Assembly: GCA_964484515.1 (NCBI GenBank)
Contig: CAZAGT010000119.1
Span: 1 to 13,306, forward strand
Reading direction: 5' to 3'
Origin: CAZAGT01 sp964484515
Lineage (GTDB): Bacteria; Desulfobacterota; DSM-4660; Desulfatiglandales; HGW-15
DNA: 13,306 nucleotides
Shown piece after piece: positions 7,094 through 13,306 of the stretch. Position 1 is the first letter of the stretch, and each line of letters starts with the position of its first letter. The position numbers and the translations under genes are program-made. The notes under the pieces were generated by a model. The model made no database searches and was not told where the DNA came from. It saw nothing but the letters and a program-made list of their open reading frames with translations.

Positions 7094-8320
7094 TTACTCC
7101 CGGGCAACGTCCTTTGTCATCATTTCCAGGGCAATCCGCGCCGTCCTCCTGGAGGCGCCTCCTTGGCCGAGACGATCTCGCACCCCTGCGAGCTTCGCCT
7201 TCATGGCGTCCCTCAGGGCTCTGTCTTCCAGGATACTGAGGGCCTCAGCGGCCAGTCTTTCGGGTTTGACCTCATCCTGAATCAGCTCCGGTACGATCTC
7301 CTCACCGGCAACGAGATTGACCAGACTGATGAAGGGGACTCGCACGACCATCTTGGCGAGCCGATAACTCACCGGCGAGACCCGATAGGCGATGACCATC
7401 GGAACGCCCATGATCGCCGTCTCGAGGGTGGCCGTACCGGAGGCGACCAGGGCCAGGTCACAAAGCGAGAGGGCGCGGTAGATATCGCCATCAAAGACCT
7501 TTATGACTGCCGCCGAATCCCTGATTAGGGGTTCAATCAGGTCGGGTGCAATGGTTGAGGCCCGGGGCAGGATACACATCAAGCTCGGATAGCGTTCGGC
7601 GACGGTCTCCGCCGCGCCGACCATCGCCGGAAGGAGGGTCTCGATCTCCTCTTTTCGGCTCCCCGGCAGGAGCCCGAGAATCGGCACGGCATCCGCGAGC
7701 CCCATCTCCATGATGGCCCCATCCCGATCAAGCCTGGGGGGCTTGATGTCCAGCAGGGGATGGCCCACATACTCAACGTGCAGCGAGGTGCTCTTATAGA
7801 CGTCCCTTTCAAAAGGCAGGATCACCGCCATGCGATCGACCCGCCTGGCAATCTTCTTGATCCTGCGGCGACGCCAGGCCCAGACCTGGGGACTGATGTA
7901 GTACAGGACCGGGACGTTTGAACGCTTAGCTGTTCGTGCGAGGTGGATGTTGAAATCGGGATAATCGATCAGGATAAGGAGGTCCGGGCGACGATGCCGC
8001 AGGATCGATTTCAGTCTGGTATGGGCCCTCACGATAGTTCGCAGTCTGGAGAAGACCTCTGTCAGGCCGACCACCGCCATGTCGGCAGAGTGAATCAGGA
8101 TCCTCACCCCGGCCGCCTCCATGGCGTCACCGCCAATGCCCCAGAATTCGACCGAGGCGTCAAGGTCTTGCAGGGCCTGAACAAGGTTGGCGCCATGCAG
8201 GTCCGCCGAGGCTTCACCCGCAACGATCAGGACTCGCTTGCGGGCACCGGCTTCAGCAAATGGTCTTGAAATCCTGACACCCCTTTTCAATTTGGTCCAT
8301 AATGGCGAGACTAACCTCAA
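7094..8320 (-). CDS. lpxB: Lipid-A-disaccharide synthase
   Basis: Glycosyltransferase (GT19) that joins UDP-2,3-diacylglucosamine and lipid X to lipid A disaccharide-1-phosphate on the inner face of the cytoplasmic membrane. Motifs in order are RVLIVAGEASADLHGANL, GIGGDAMEAAGV, IDYPDFN, YYISPQVWAWRRRRIKKI, YVGHPLLD, LLPGSRKEEI and ASGTATLETA. The start is unclear. In frame before the conserved core there is no ATG or GTG, only TTG at 8320 (408 residues) and TTG at 8290 (398 residues), neither with a Shine-Dalgarno sequence, and both overlap the upstream oxidoreductase gene that ends at 8253. Stop-to-start spacing to ntrX is 53 bases. Function is confident; the 5' end is not. Confidence 0.93.
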   Translation of the reverse strand: MRLVSPLWTKLKRGVRISRPFAEAGARKRVLIVAGEASADLHGANLVQALQDLDASVEFWGIGGDAMEAAGVRILIHSADMAVVGLTEVFSRLRTIVRAHTRLKSILRHRRPDLLILIDYPDFNIHLARTAKRSNVPVLYYISPQVWAWRRRRIKKIARRVDRMAVILPFERDVYKSTSLHVEYVGHPLLDIKPPRLDRDGAIMEMGLADAVPILGLLPGSRKEEIETLLPAMVGAAETVAERYPSLMCILPRASTIAPDLIEPLIRDSAAVIKVFDGDIYRALSLCDLALVASGTATLETAIMGVPMVIAYRVSPVSYRLAKMVVRVPFISLVNLVAGEEIVPELIQDEVKPERLAAEALSILEDRALRDAMKAKLAGVRDRLGQGGASRRTARIALEMMTKDVARE

Positions 8321-9227
8321 GGGCCCGTCGTCCGTCAGCGCCGCTCACGACCGGCTTGGCACCGTTGAGGATGGCATTGACAAAGGAGGAAACTTGATCG
8401 GCCAGGGGATCGCTGTCCGGAAAGGTCATCTTACTCGTGGTCACCTGAGGTGATTGATTCGATGCCGAAGGTACGCCGTCCAGGCGTGTCACGCTGATGC
8501 TCCTCTTCAAGTAGTTGACCGAGAGATAGGCATCGGGCTGAAAGACACGCAGCTTTCTGAGGGCCTTGTTCGACACCCGGCTCGCCGTGAGATTGCCAAC
8601 GGTCCCGTTTTCAAAGATGATCCTGACATTGGCGATATCCGTCTTCCCGGTGATGACAGACATCCCCACGGCATGGATCTCTTTTACCTCGGCCGGGACC
8701 ACGTGAAGCATGATGTCGAGATCATGAATCATGAGATCGAGAACCACATCGACGTCCGTGCCCCTTGGTGTGAAGGGATTCATGCGGTGGGACTCGATGA
8801 AGATAGGTCCCTTCAACATCGACTCCATCTGAACAACCGCCGGATTGAACCGTTCCACCAGGCCGACTTGGAGGACCAAATCCGATTCAAGTGCCATCCT
8901 GATCAGTTCGTTTGCCGGTTCGATGTCGTAGGTAATCGGCTTCTCGATGAGCAGGTGAATCCCTTCTGAAAGGACATCTTTGGCAACGTCGAAGTGGAAC
9001 TCGGTCGGTACCGCCAGACTGACGCCGTCGACCTTGTCGATGATATCAAAATGGGTCTGAAAGGCCCTGGTATCGTAGCGTCCTGCAATTTCATTCAGGC
9101 GATCCGGGTTTGTGTCAACGACGCCGACCAATTCCACGCCGGGCATGGCCTTGTATTTCTGAACATGGAACTCACCGAGGTGACCAACGCCGATGACGCC
9201 GATCCGCACCCTCTCGTTGCGCTTCAA
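8253..9227 (-). CDS. Gfo/Idh/MocA-family NAD(P)-dependent oxidoreductase in the lpx cluster
   Basis: A 324-residue sugar-dehydrogenase-type oxidoreductase. The N-terminal Rossmann fold has RIGVIGVGHLGEFH (8-21) with the GxGxxG-like dinucleotide loop. The EKPI motif is at 95-98, and the second domain has DLMIHDLDIM with candidate catalytic H168. The start is TTG at 9227, chosen because a strong AAGGAGG lies eight bases upstream. It sits between lpxI and lpxB, so a lipid A sugar substrate is plausible. GnnA, which oxidises the 3-position of UDP-GlcNAc for 3-amino lipid A, belongs to this family and is found near lpxA/lpxB in some bacteria. No GnnB-like aminotransferase is seen here, so the substrate is left open. 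Confidence 0.88.
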   Translation of the reverse strand: MKRNERVRIGVIGVGHLGEFHVQKYKAMPGVELVGVVDTNPDRLNEIAGRYDTRAFQTHFDIIDKVDGVSLAVPTEFHFDVAKDVLSEGIHLLIEKPITYDIEPANELIRMALESDLVLQVGLVERFNPAVVQMESMLKGPIFIESHRMNPFTPRGTDVDVVLDLMIHDLDIMLHVVPAEVKEIHAVGMSVITGKTDIANVRIIFENGTVGNLTASRVSNKALRKLRVFQPDAYLSVNYLKRSISVTRLDGVPSASNQSPQVTTSKMTFPDSDPLADQVSSFVNAILNGAKPVVSGADGRRALEVSLAIMDQIEKGCQDFKTIC

Positions 9228-9235
9228 TCTGTTTG

Positions 9236-9242
9236 CCTCCTT
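9236..9242 (-). promoter_or_regulatory. Strong ribosome binding site fixing the TTG start at 9227
   Basis: AAGGAGG read on the minus strand, eight bases before the TTG start codon of the Gfo/Idh oxidoreductase. It is the best Shine-Dalgarno match noticed in the window and supports the unusual start codon. Confidence 0.75.
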
Positions 9243-9348
9243 GCGCTGCTCAAATCACAGGCCACCTCGCCGGCGTGTCGACTTTCGCTGACAGTACCGC
9301 CCGCTTGTTGACGCAAACTCGGCGAATAGAGGTAATAGCCCATTCCGA

Positions 9349-10161
9349 TCACCGCGACAGGATAGCTATCCGGTTGGTGTTTGCATATTCGATCATGGCG
9401 GATTTGTCAAACATCAGGGTCTTGCCGGCCTCGATGACCAGGACGGACGCCTTGACCGTAGCCATTGTTTCGAGCGTCTTCAGGCCCACTGCCGGCACGT
9501 CGAAACGCAGATCCTGTTCAGGCTTGCTTACCTTGATGACCACCGCCTTCTCTTGTGCCAACCTGCCTCCCCTGAGAATGGTCTCATCCGTGCCTTCGAT
9601 CGCTTCCACCGCCAGGACCGTCTTTCTACGCACCACGACACACTGGCCGATGTCGAGCCGCCCAAGGACCTTGGCAATGTCCCAGCCGAATTGGATATCC
9701 TCCTGTTCGCCCTTGGTGGGTTTCCGGCTGGTCAGGCAACCAGAGCGCGCCAGCAGGTCCGGCACGCAAACCGTAGAGCTAATGATCTCGATACCCTCCT
9801 TTTGCAGCTCATCGGCGAGGCGTCGCAAGATGCCGTCATCATGAAAGACGGCGATCTTGGACATCAGGCTCAATCCTTTGAGGTCGGGCCTCACCCGGCC
9901 GAACATGCGCCGTTTTGTAATAGTCCCGGCCATAACGGCCTTGCGGGCGCCGCTTTCCTTCAGGGACCTGATAAGCTTTCCCAGCTGCCCGAGGTTCACC
10001 CAAACAATTCTGTCGACGCGTTCTTCGAGGGCCGGATCGGTTTCACCATGGTGGGCGATCGCCACGACGCGGTGTCCTTGCGTCACGGCCGCTTCGGCCA
10101 CCTGAAGCGGAAACGCGCCGCCGCCGGCGATGAGACCTAGGGTTTCGTCCTTTTTGAGCAT
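9349..10161 (-). CDS. lpxI: UDP-2,3-diacylglucosamine pyrophosphatase LpxI
   Basis: A 270-residue LpxI (DUF1009) protein that hydrolyses UDP-2,3-diacylglucosamine to lipid X and UMP; it replaces LpxH in many alpha- and deltaproteobacteria. The N-terminal domain starts LGLIAGGGAFPLQVAEAA (8-25). The C-terminal catalytic domain has RKTVLAVEAIEGTDETI (179-195) and LRFDVPAVGLKTLETM (218-233), whose D221 probably matches the catalytic Asp known from the Caulobacter enzyme. The ATG at 10161 has AAGGG nine bases upstream. It is separated from lpxA by 537 bases that hold repeat copy 3, and is followed after 121 bases by the oxidoreductase gene. Confidence 0.94.
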   Translation of the reverse strand: MLKKDETLGLIAGGGAFPLQVAEAAVTQGHRVVAIAHHGETDPALEERVDRIVWVNLGQLGKLIRSLKESGARKAVMAGTITKRRMFGRVRPDLKGLSLMSKIAVFHDDGILRRLADELQKEGIEIISSTVCVPDLLARSGCLTSRKPTKGEQEDIQFGWDIAKVLGRLDIGQCVVVRRKTVLAVEAIEGTDETILRGGRLAQEKAVVIKVSKPEQDLRFDVPAVGLKTLETMATVKASVLVIEAGKTLMFDKSAMIEYANTNRIAILSR

Positions 10162-10232
10162 TCATTCAATCCCTTAAACCATCAGCTATGCAGGCGGTCC
10201 CAGCTTTGCTAAGCGAGTAGGTGAGTGAAATC

Positions 10233-10474
10233 CACCGCCCGCTTCGCTCGAGGCACAGAGATCACAGAGAGAAGAATAGCATTTTTCCTCTGCCGTTGAG
10301 AGGACGGCAAAGGAAAGGCGTTCAGCCTTGGCGTCCAATCGAAACACCAGGGGGCATTTCGATGCCAACAGCAAGGGAAAATCCCGAAGGGTTGCCGCTT
10401 TTTGCTTTCCACCTTCTCAGCGGAAAGCAAAAAAATAAAAAAAAGCCCTCTGTGTACTCGGTGTCTTTGCGGTG
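10233..10474. repeat. Intergenic inverted-repeat element, copy 3 (CACCGC type)
   Basis: About 242 bp from CACCGC (10233) to GCGGTG (10474). The left arm closely matches copy 2, including the CGCTCGAGGCACAGAG stretch, and the right arm matches its CTCGG-GTCT-TGCGGTG end. The left inner hairpin pairs 10284-10296 with 10304-10316 (one mismatch) around loop TGAGAGG, the same seven bases as copy 2. The right inner hairpin is a perfect 12-bp stem (10399-10410 with 10422-10433, TTTTTGCTTTCC/GGAAAGCAAAAA). The core (10317-10398) differs from copy 2. It separates lpxA from lpxI in an otherwise compact minus-strand cluster. Neither strand has a T tract after the stems. Confidence 0.85.
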
Positions 10475-10698
10475 AATACGAATACTAAGGCTGCCCCTTT
10501 TACGAGTGATAATTGACTCCGAAAAATCCGAATAGAAATATGAAATTCGATTTTGGTTCTTGAAACACCCAACGAGAATTATATCTCATTGAGTCTCAAA
10601 AGACGAAACGCTTATGAATACAACTCTCCGGGATGCGATCTTCGGTCAAACGACGCGAAGCATAGGTGTGGGCCGCAGCAAGGGGATGGCAGATGCGC
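10475..10698 (-). promoter_or_regulatory. AT-rich intergenic stretch with a TATAAT box before lpxI
   Basis: This 224-base stretch between the lpxA stop and repeat copy 3 holds no gene I can support. On the minus strand TATAAT occurs at 10583-10578, a perfect -10 hexamer, but no good -35 lies at 16-18 bases; TTGAGA is only ten bases upstream. If used, transcription toward lpxI would start near 10570 and pass through the whole repeat element. An independent promoter here would fit the break in the operon. Confidence 0.35.
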
Positions 10699-11472
10699 CT
10701 AACGCAAGATTCCTCTCTTCGAACCGTCGAGAAAACCCAACAGGATCTCCAGTTCAGGAAATGACTCGATCTCTTCCCTAACCTGTTTGATGCCTTCGCT
10801 AAAGGTCTTGTTGTCACGCCAAATGATCCGATAGGCCTTCTTCAGTCCCTCGATGGTTTGTCGCGAAAAACCGAGACGCCTTAATCCACGTTGGTTGACG
10901 CCATAGAGCTTTGCTCTCGGCAGCGCCGTAATCATGAAAGGGGGTACATCACGATCGACCCCGGATTTAGCCCCCAGAAAGGCGTAAGCGCCGATTCGGG
11001 TGAATTGGTGGATGGCCACCATAGCGCCGAGAATAGCGTGATCACCCACCGTGATGTGGCCGCCGAGGGTGGCCACATTCGACATGATGACCCTGTCGCC
11101 CAAGAGGCAGTCGTGGGCAATGTGGGCATACGCCATGATGTAGTTGTGGTTTCCGATCACGGTTTCCCAGTTCTGTTTGGTCGTGGCCCGATTGATGGTC
11201 GTATACTCCCGGATGAGATTATCGTCGCCGATGATCAGCCGTGTGTCTTCTCCCCTATAGCCGATGTCTTGCGGCGGCGAACCTATTGAGACAAAGGGAT
11301 AGACTCGATTCCGTTCACCGATTCGCGTGTTTCCCTCAATGGTTACATGGGAGCCGATGTGCGTGTCGCGTCCTATCGTGACCTGGTCACCGATTACACT
11401 GTAAGGACCGATATGGACGCCGGGCCCCAACTCCGCCCGTGGGCTCACCACCGCAGAGCCATGAATTTCCAT
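10699..11472 (-). CDS. lpxA: Acyl-ACP:UDP-N-acetylglucosamine O-acyltransferase LpxA
   Basis: First enzyme of lipid A synthesis, a left-handed beta-helix acyltransferase of hexapeptide repeats. I chose the ATG at 11472 (257 residues, normal length) instead of an upstream in-frame TTG at 11520 that would overlap fabZ; AGGGAG lies 12 bases before this ATG. Hexapeptides run over about residues 3-180, followed by an alpha-helical C-terminal domain ending RGILR. The catalytic His is H120 (AHIAHDC; E. coli H125), and H155 in HQF matches H160. In an ungapped comparison from memory, A168 falls at the E. coli G173 position that measures acyl chain length. The gap to fabZ is 28 bases. Confidence 0.95.
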   Translation of the reverse strand: MEIHGSAVVSPRAELGPGVHIGPYSVIGDQVTIGRDTHIGSHVTIEGNTRIGERNRVYPFVSIGSPPQDIGYRGEDTRLIIGDDNLIREYTTINRATTKQNWETVIGNHNYIMAYAHIAHDCLLGDRVIMSNVATLGGHITVGDHAILGAMVAIHQFTRIGAYAFLGAKSGVDRDVPPFMITALPRAKLYGVNQRGLRRLGFSRQTIEGLKKAYRIIWRDNKTFSEGIKQVREEIESFPELEILLGFLDGSKRGILR

Positions 11473-11500
11473 TGTTGAATGTGACTCCCTTCCAACCACC

Positions 11501-11947
11501 TTATCCAACCCTCGCAACAAGTTCGGCCTCCGCTACCAGATCTTCACCCACAAAGGCCTTTGCAGCCACCTTCCAGACCTTGGTTCCCGTCCTGAGAGGT
11601 GTCACCTCGAACACAATCTGATCCCCGGGAACGACGGGTCTCCGGAAGCGGACCTTGTCGATCGCCATGAAAAAGGGCAAATCGCCGAACTCTTCGTCCT
11701 TCGTTTCTGACAGGGACACGCGCGCCAGGATGCCTCCCACTTGAGCCATGGCTTCGATGATCAAGACCCCGGGCATGATCGGGTTGCCCGGAAAGTGCCC
11801 CTGGAAAAAGGGCTCGTTGGCCGTCACATTCTTGATGCCGACAACCCTTTCGTTCAGCTCGAGCTCCGTGATCCTGTCCACCAACAAGAAAGGATAGCGG
11901 TGCGGGAGGATTTTGGCAATATCTGCGTAGTTTAGCGGAAGTTCCAT
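11501..11947 (-). CDS. fabZ: 3-hydroxyacyl-ACP dehydratase FabZ
   Basis: Hot-dog-fold dehydratase that turns 3-hydroxyacyl-ACP into trans-2-enoyl-ACP in fatty acid elongation and so competes with LpxA and LpxD for hydroxyacyl-ACP. The protein is 148 residues from ATG 11947. The active-site segment FFQGHFPGNPIMPGVLIIEA has H51 and E65, and ILPHRYPFLLVDRI precedes it. A GTG at 11956 would add three residues, but the AGGTGG ribosome binding site (11958-11953) overlaps it and is correctly spaced, five bases, from the ATG. Its position between lpxD and lpxA is the usual arrangement in lipid A clusters. Confidence 0.96.
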   Translation of the reverse strand: MELPLNYADIAKILPHRYPFLLVDRITELELNERVVGIKNVTANEPFFQGHFPGNPIMPGVLIIEAMAQVGGILARVSLSETKDEEFGDLPFFMAIDKVRFRRPVVPGDQIVFEVTPLRTGTKVWKVAAKAFVGEDLVAEAELVARVG

Positions 11948-12046
11948 CTTTACCACCTATCTACTCTCGCATCCTAACATGGATAAGATCGCAAAGAGTC
12001 CGAATTTTTCATATCGGTCCTGTCCGGGATCCGGCGCGCAATAGTA

Positions 12047-13090
12047 TCAGCCCTCTTTGAGGCGTGCCTCCAGTTCTTCCAGTTTCCGCTCCAAGCCACG
12101 GACCCGCTCATTGAGTTGTGGCAGGCGCGTGATGAGATGCCTCGTCTTCAGCCAGAGACGGTGAGGCATTGCCGGGATTCCCGAGACCAGCTCACCCGCT
12201 GCAATCGGTTTGGGCACACCGGTCTTGGAGCCGATCATCGCCCGATCTTCAACCCTGACGTGATCCGAAATAGCCGACTGTCCGCCGATGATCACTCCCT
12301 TACCGATGTGGGCGCTCCCACCGATGGCCGTCTGAGCCACGACGACCGTATCTTCGCCGATCACGGCATTATGGGCGATCTGTACCAGGTTATCCGTCTT
12401 AACCGCCTTTTTAATGAGCGTCTTCCCGGAGGCGGCCCGATCGATACAACTATTCGCCCCAATTTCGACTCCGTCCTCGATCTCGACAAAACCGAGCTGG
12501 GGGATCTTGACATTTGTAGCACCGTCACGCACGAAGCCGAAACCGTCGCTCCCGATGACACAGCCGGGATGAATAATCACCTCATTTCCAATAACCGAGT
12601 CGGGCATGACGCTCACGTTCGGCTTTAGGACCGTCTTAGTCCCGATCTTGACCCTTTCACCCACGAAGACACCGGGAAAGAGAGTAGCTCCAGCGCCGAT
12701 CTCGACGCCGTCGCCGACGTAGACGAATGGATAAATGGACACATCCGTCCCGATCTTGGTCCCCTCGCCGATGACGGCCTGCGGGCTTACACCGGGAAAT
12801 CTCGTCAAAGGCGGGCTGAACAGGTGGGCAACCTGTGCGTAGGCGAGCAAGGGGTTGCCGACAACGATCTGCGGACCAGGGTAGAGATCGCTGACAGCGG
12901 CCACCAGCAGGGCCGAGGCCTCAGTCTTGCCCAGCTCTTTTGCGTACCGGCGGTCCGCAAAAAAGGAGATATCCCCCTGGCATGCCCCACCAAGGGAGTT
13001 GACCCCACGAATCCCGACGTCGCCGTCCCCAACGAGCTCTCCTTGAACTCGCTCGGCTATCTCCTTAACTGTCAGTACCAACTCGCTCAT
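12047..13090 (-). CDS. lpxD: UDP-3-O-acylglucosamine N-acyltransferase LpxD
   Basis: Third lipid A enzyme, adding the N-linked hydroxyacyl chain at position 2. At 347 residues it has normal length: an N-terminal uridine-binding domain (about 1-100, with LGGACQGDISFFADRRYAKEL), a left-handed beta-helix of hexapeptides (about 102-310), and a C-terminal helix with coiled-coil character (about 320-345). The catalytic His is H240 in LVQIAHNAVIG; GSDGFGFV (180-187) is also characteristic. The ATG at 13090 has no visible Shine-Dalgarno sequence, but it overlaps the TGA of an open frame upstream as ATGA, suggesting coupling. The stop lies 99 bases before fabZ. Confidence 0.96.
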   Translation of the reverse strand: MSELVLTVKEIAERVQGELVGDGDVGIRGVNSLGGACQGDISFFADRRYAKELGKTEASALLVAAVSDLYPGPQIVVGNPLLAYAQVAHLFSPPLTRFPGVSPQAVIGEGTKIGTDVSIYPFVYVGDGVEIGAGATLFPGVFVGERVKIGTKTVLKPNVSVMPDSVIGNEVIIHPGCVIGSDGFGFVRDGATNVKIPQLGFVEIEDGVEIGANSCIDRAASGKTLIKKAVKTDNLVQIAHNAVIGEDTVVVAQTAIGGSAHIGKGVIIGGQSAISDHVRVEDRAMIGSKTGVPKPIAAGELVSGIPAMPHRLWLKTRHLITRLPQLNERVRGLERKLEELEARLKEG

Positions 13091-13306
13091 TTTGGTGTGA
13101 GTCGACCTTTCGTGACCCCGAGCCCCTGAAGCCCATCTTTTCCATTTTCGTATGAAACACCATGAAAGGCGATCTTTGATACCTTAACGCCCGGCCGTGG
13201 GGGTCTCTTTTCAAGAAACGAAACGTGACCTGCTCGAACGCTGAAGAAGCGTGCAAGCCGTTCGGCCTCGAGCCACTCGGCCTTGAGCTCGTGGCCGAAA
13301 GGCTCA
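13087..13306 (-). CDS. C-terminal part of an unrecognised protein, cut by the window edge
   Basis: A reading frame is open from the window edge for 72 codons (13305 down to 13087) and ends in TGA, whose TG overlaps the ATG of lpxD. The end is basic, with EWLEAERLARFFSVR early, then EKRPPRPGVKVSKI, and GLGVTKGRLTPK at the C-terminus. The first 15 codons have high G/C at the third position, as in neighbouring genes; the last 50 are less biased. I do not recognise the family. It is not a typical OmpH/Skp or BamA C-terminus, which often precede lpxD. A second frame here is also open, so coding status rests mainly on the ATGA overlap and the missing ribosome binding site of lpxD. Confidence 0.5.
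   Translation of the reverse strand, partial: EPFGHELKAEWLEAERLARFFSVRAGHVSFLEKRPPRPGVKVSKIAFHGVSYENGKDGLQGLGVTKGRLTPK

Noticed and set aside
10596..10817. Minus-strand small open frame downstream of and overlapping the end of lpxA
   Set aside because: It overlaps lpxA in another frame, has no ribosome binding site and no recognisable motif.

Overview
The window looks like a chromosomal segment of a Gram-negative bacterium, moderately GC-rich by eye. It carries genes for lipid A synthesis, an outer-membrane-type lipoprotein and an NtrC-family sigma-54 activator. The use of LpxI instead of LpxH, the order lpxD-fabZ-lpxA-lpxI-(Gfo/Idh)-lpxB, a long-form HisG and an NtrX-like regulator all suggest a deltaproteobacterial (Desulfobacterota-like) or related lineage. 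This placement is an inference from gene content; no rRNA or tRNA is present to anchor it. The run of Ns and the cut genes at the edges suggest a draft or metagenome assembly.

Layout. Left half, plus strand: rlmN (346-1434), then a tightly coupled set hisI-hisG-TPR lipoprotein (1864-3874, ATGA-type overlaps), then a class I/II aminotransferase interrupted by a 10-N assembly gap (about 3934-5104), then engB/ysxC (5105-5707). The strands converge at 5670-5707, where the 3' ends of engB and ntrX overlap by 38 bases. Right half, minus strand, in transcription order: an unrecognised partial CDS at the right edge, lpxD, fabZ, lpxA, lpxI, a Gfo/Idh/MocA oxidoreductase, lpxB and ntrX.

The right half is a lipid A assembly line. 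LpxA adds the 3-acyl chain, LpxD the 2-acyl chain, LpxI cleaves the UDP-diacyl sugar to lipid X, and LpxB condenses the disaccharide. FabZ supplies the acyl-ACP branch. lpxC is not in the window. The Gfo/Idh gene inside the cluster may modify the sugar substrate or may be unrelated; no partner aminotransferase of the GnnB type is seen.

The most unusual content lies between genes. Three intergenic elements of about 240-260 bp (66-323, 1529-1776, 10233-10474) share one architecture: imperfect terminal inverted repeats rich in CAGAG/CTCTG, a left inner hairpin whose loop starts TGAGA in every copy, a variable core, and a right inner hairpin. Stem sequences differ between copies while pairing is kept, so the fold seems to be what is conserved. 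They sit just before rlmN, before hisI, and between lpxA and lpxI. No transposase, CRISPR array, phage gene or RNA gene was recognised.
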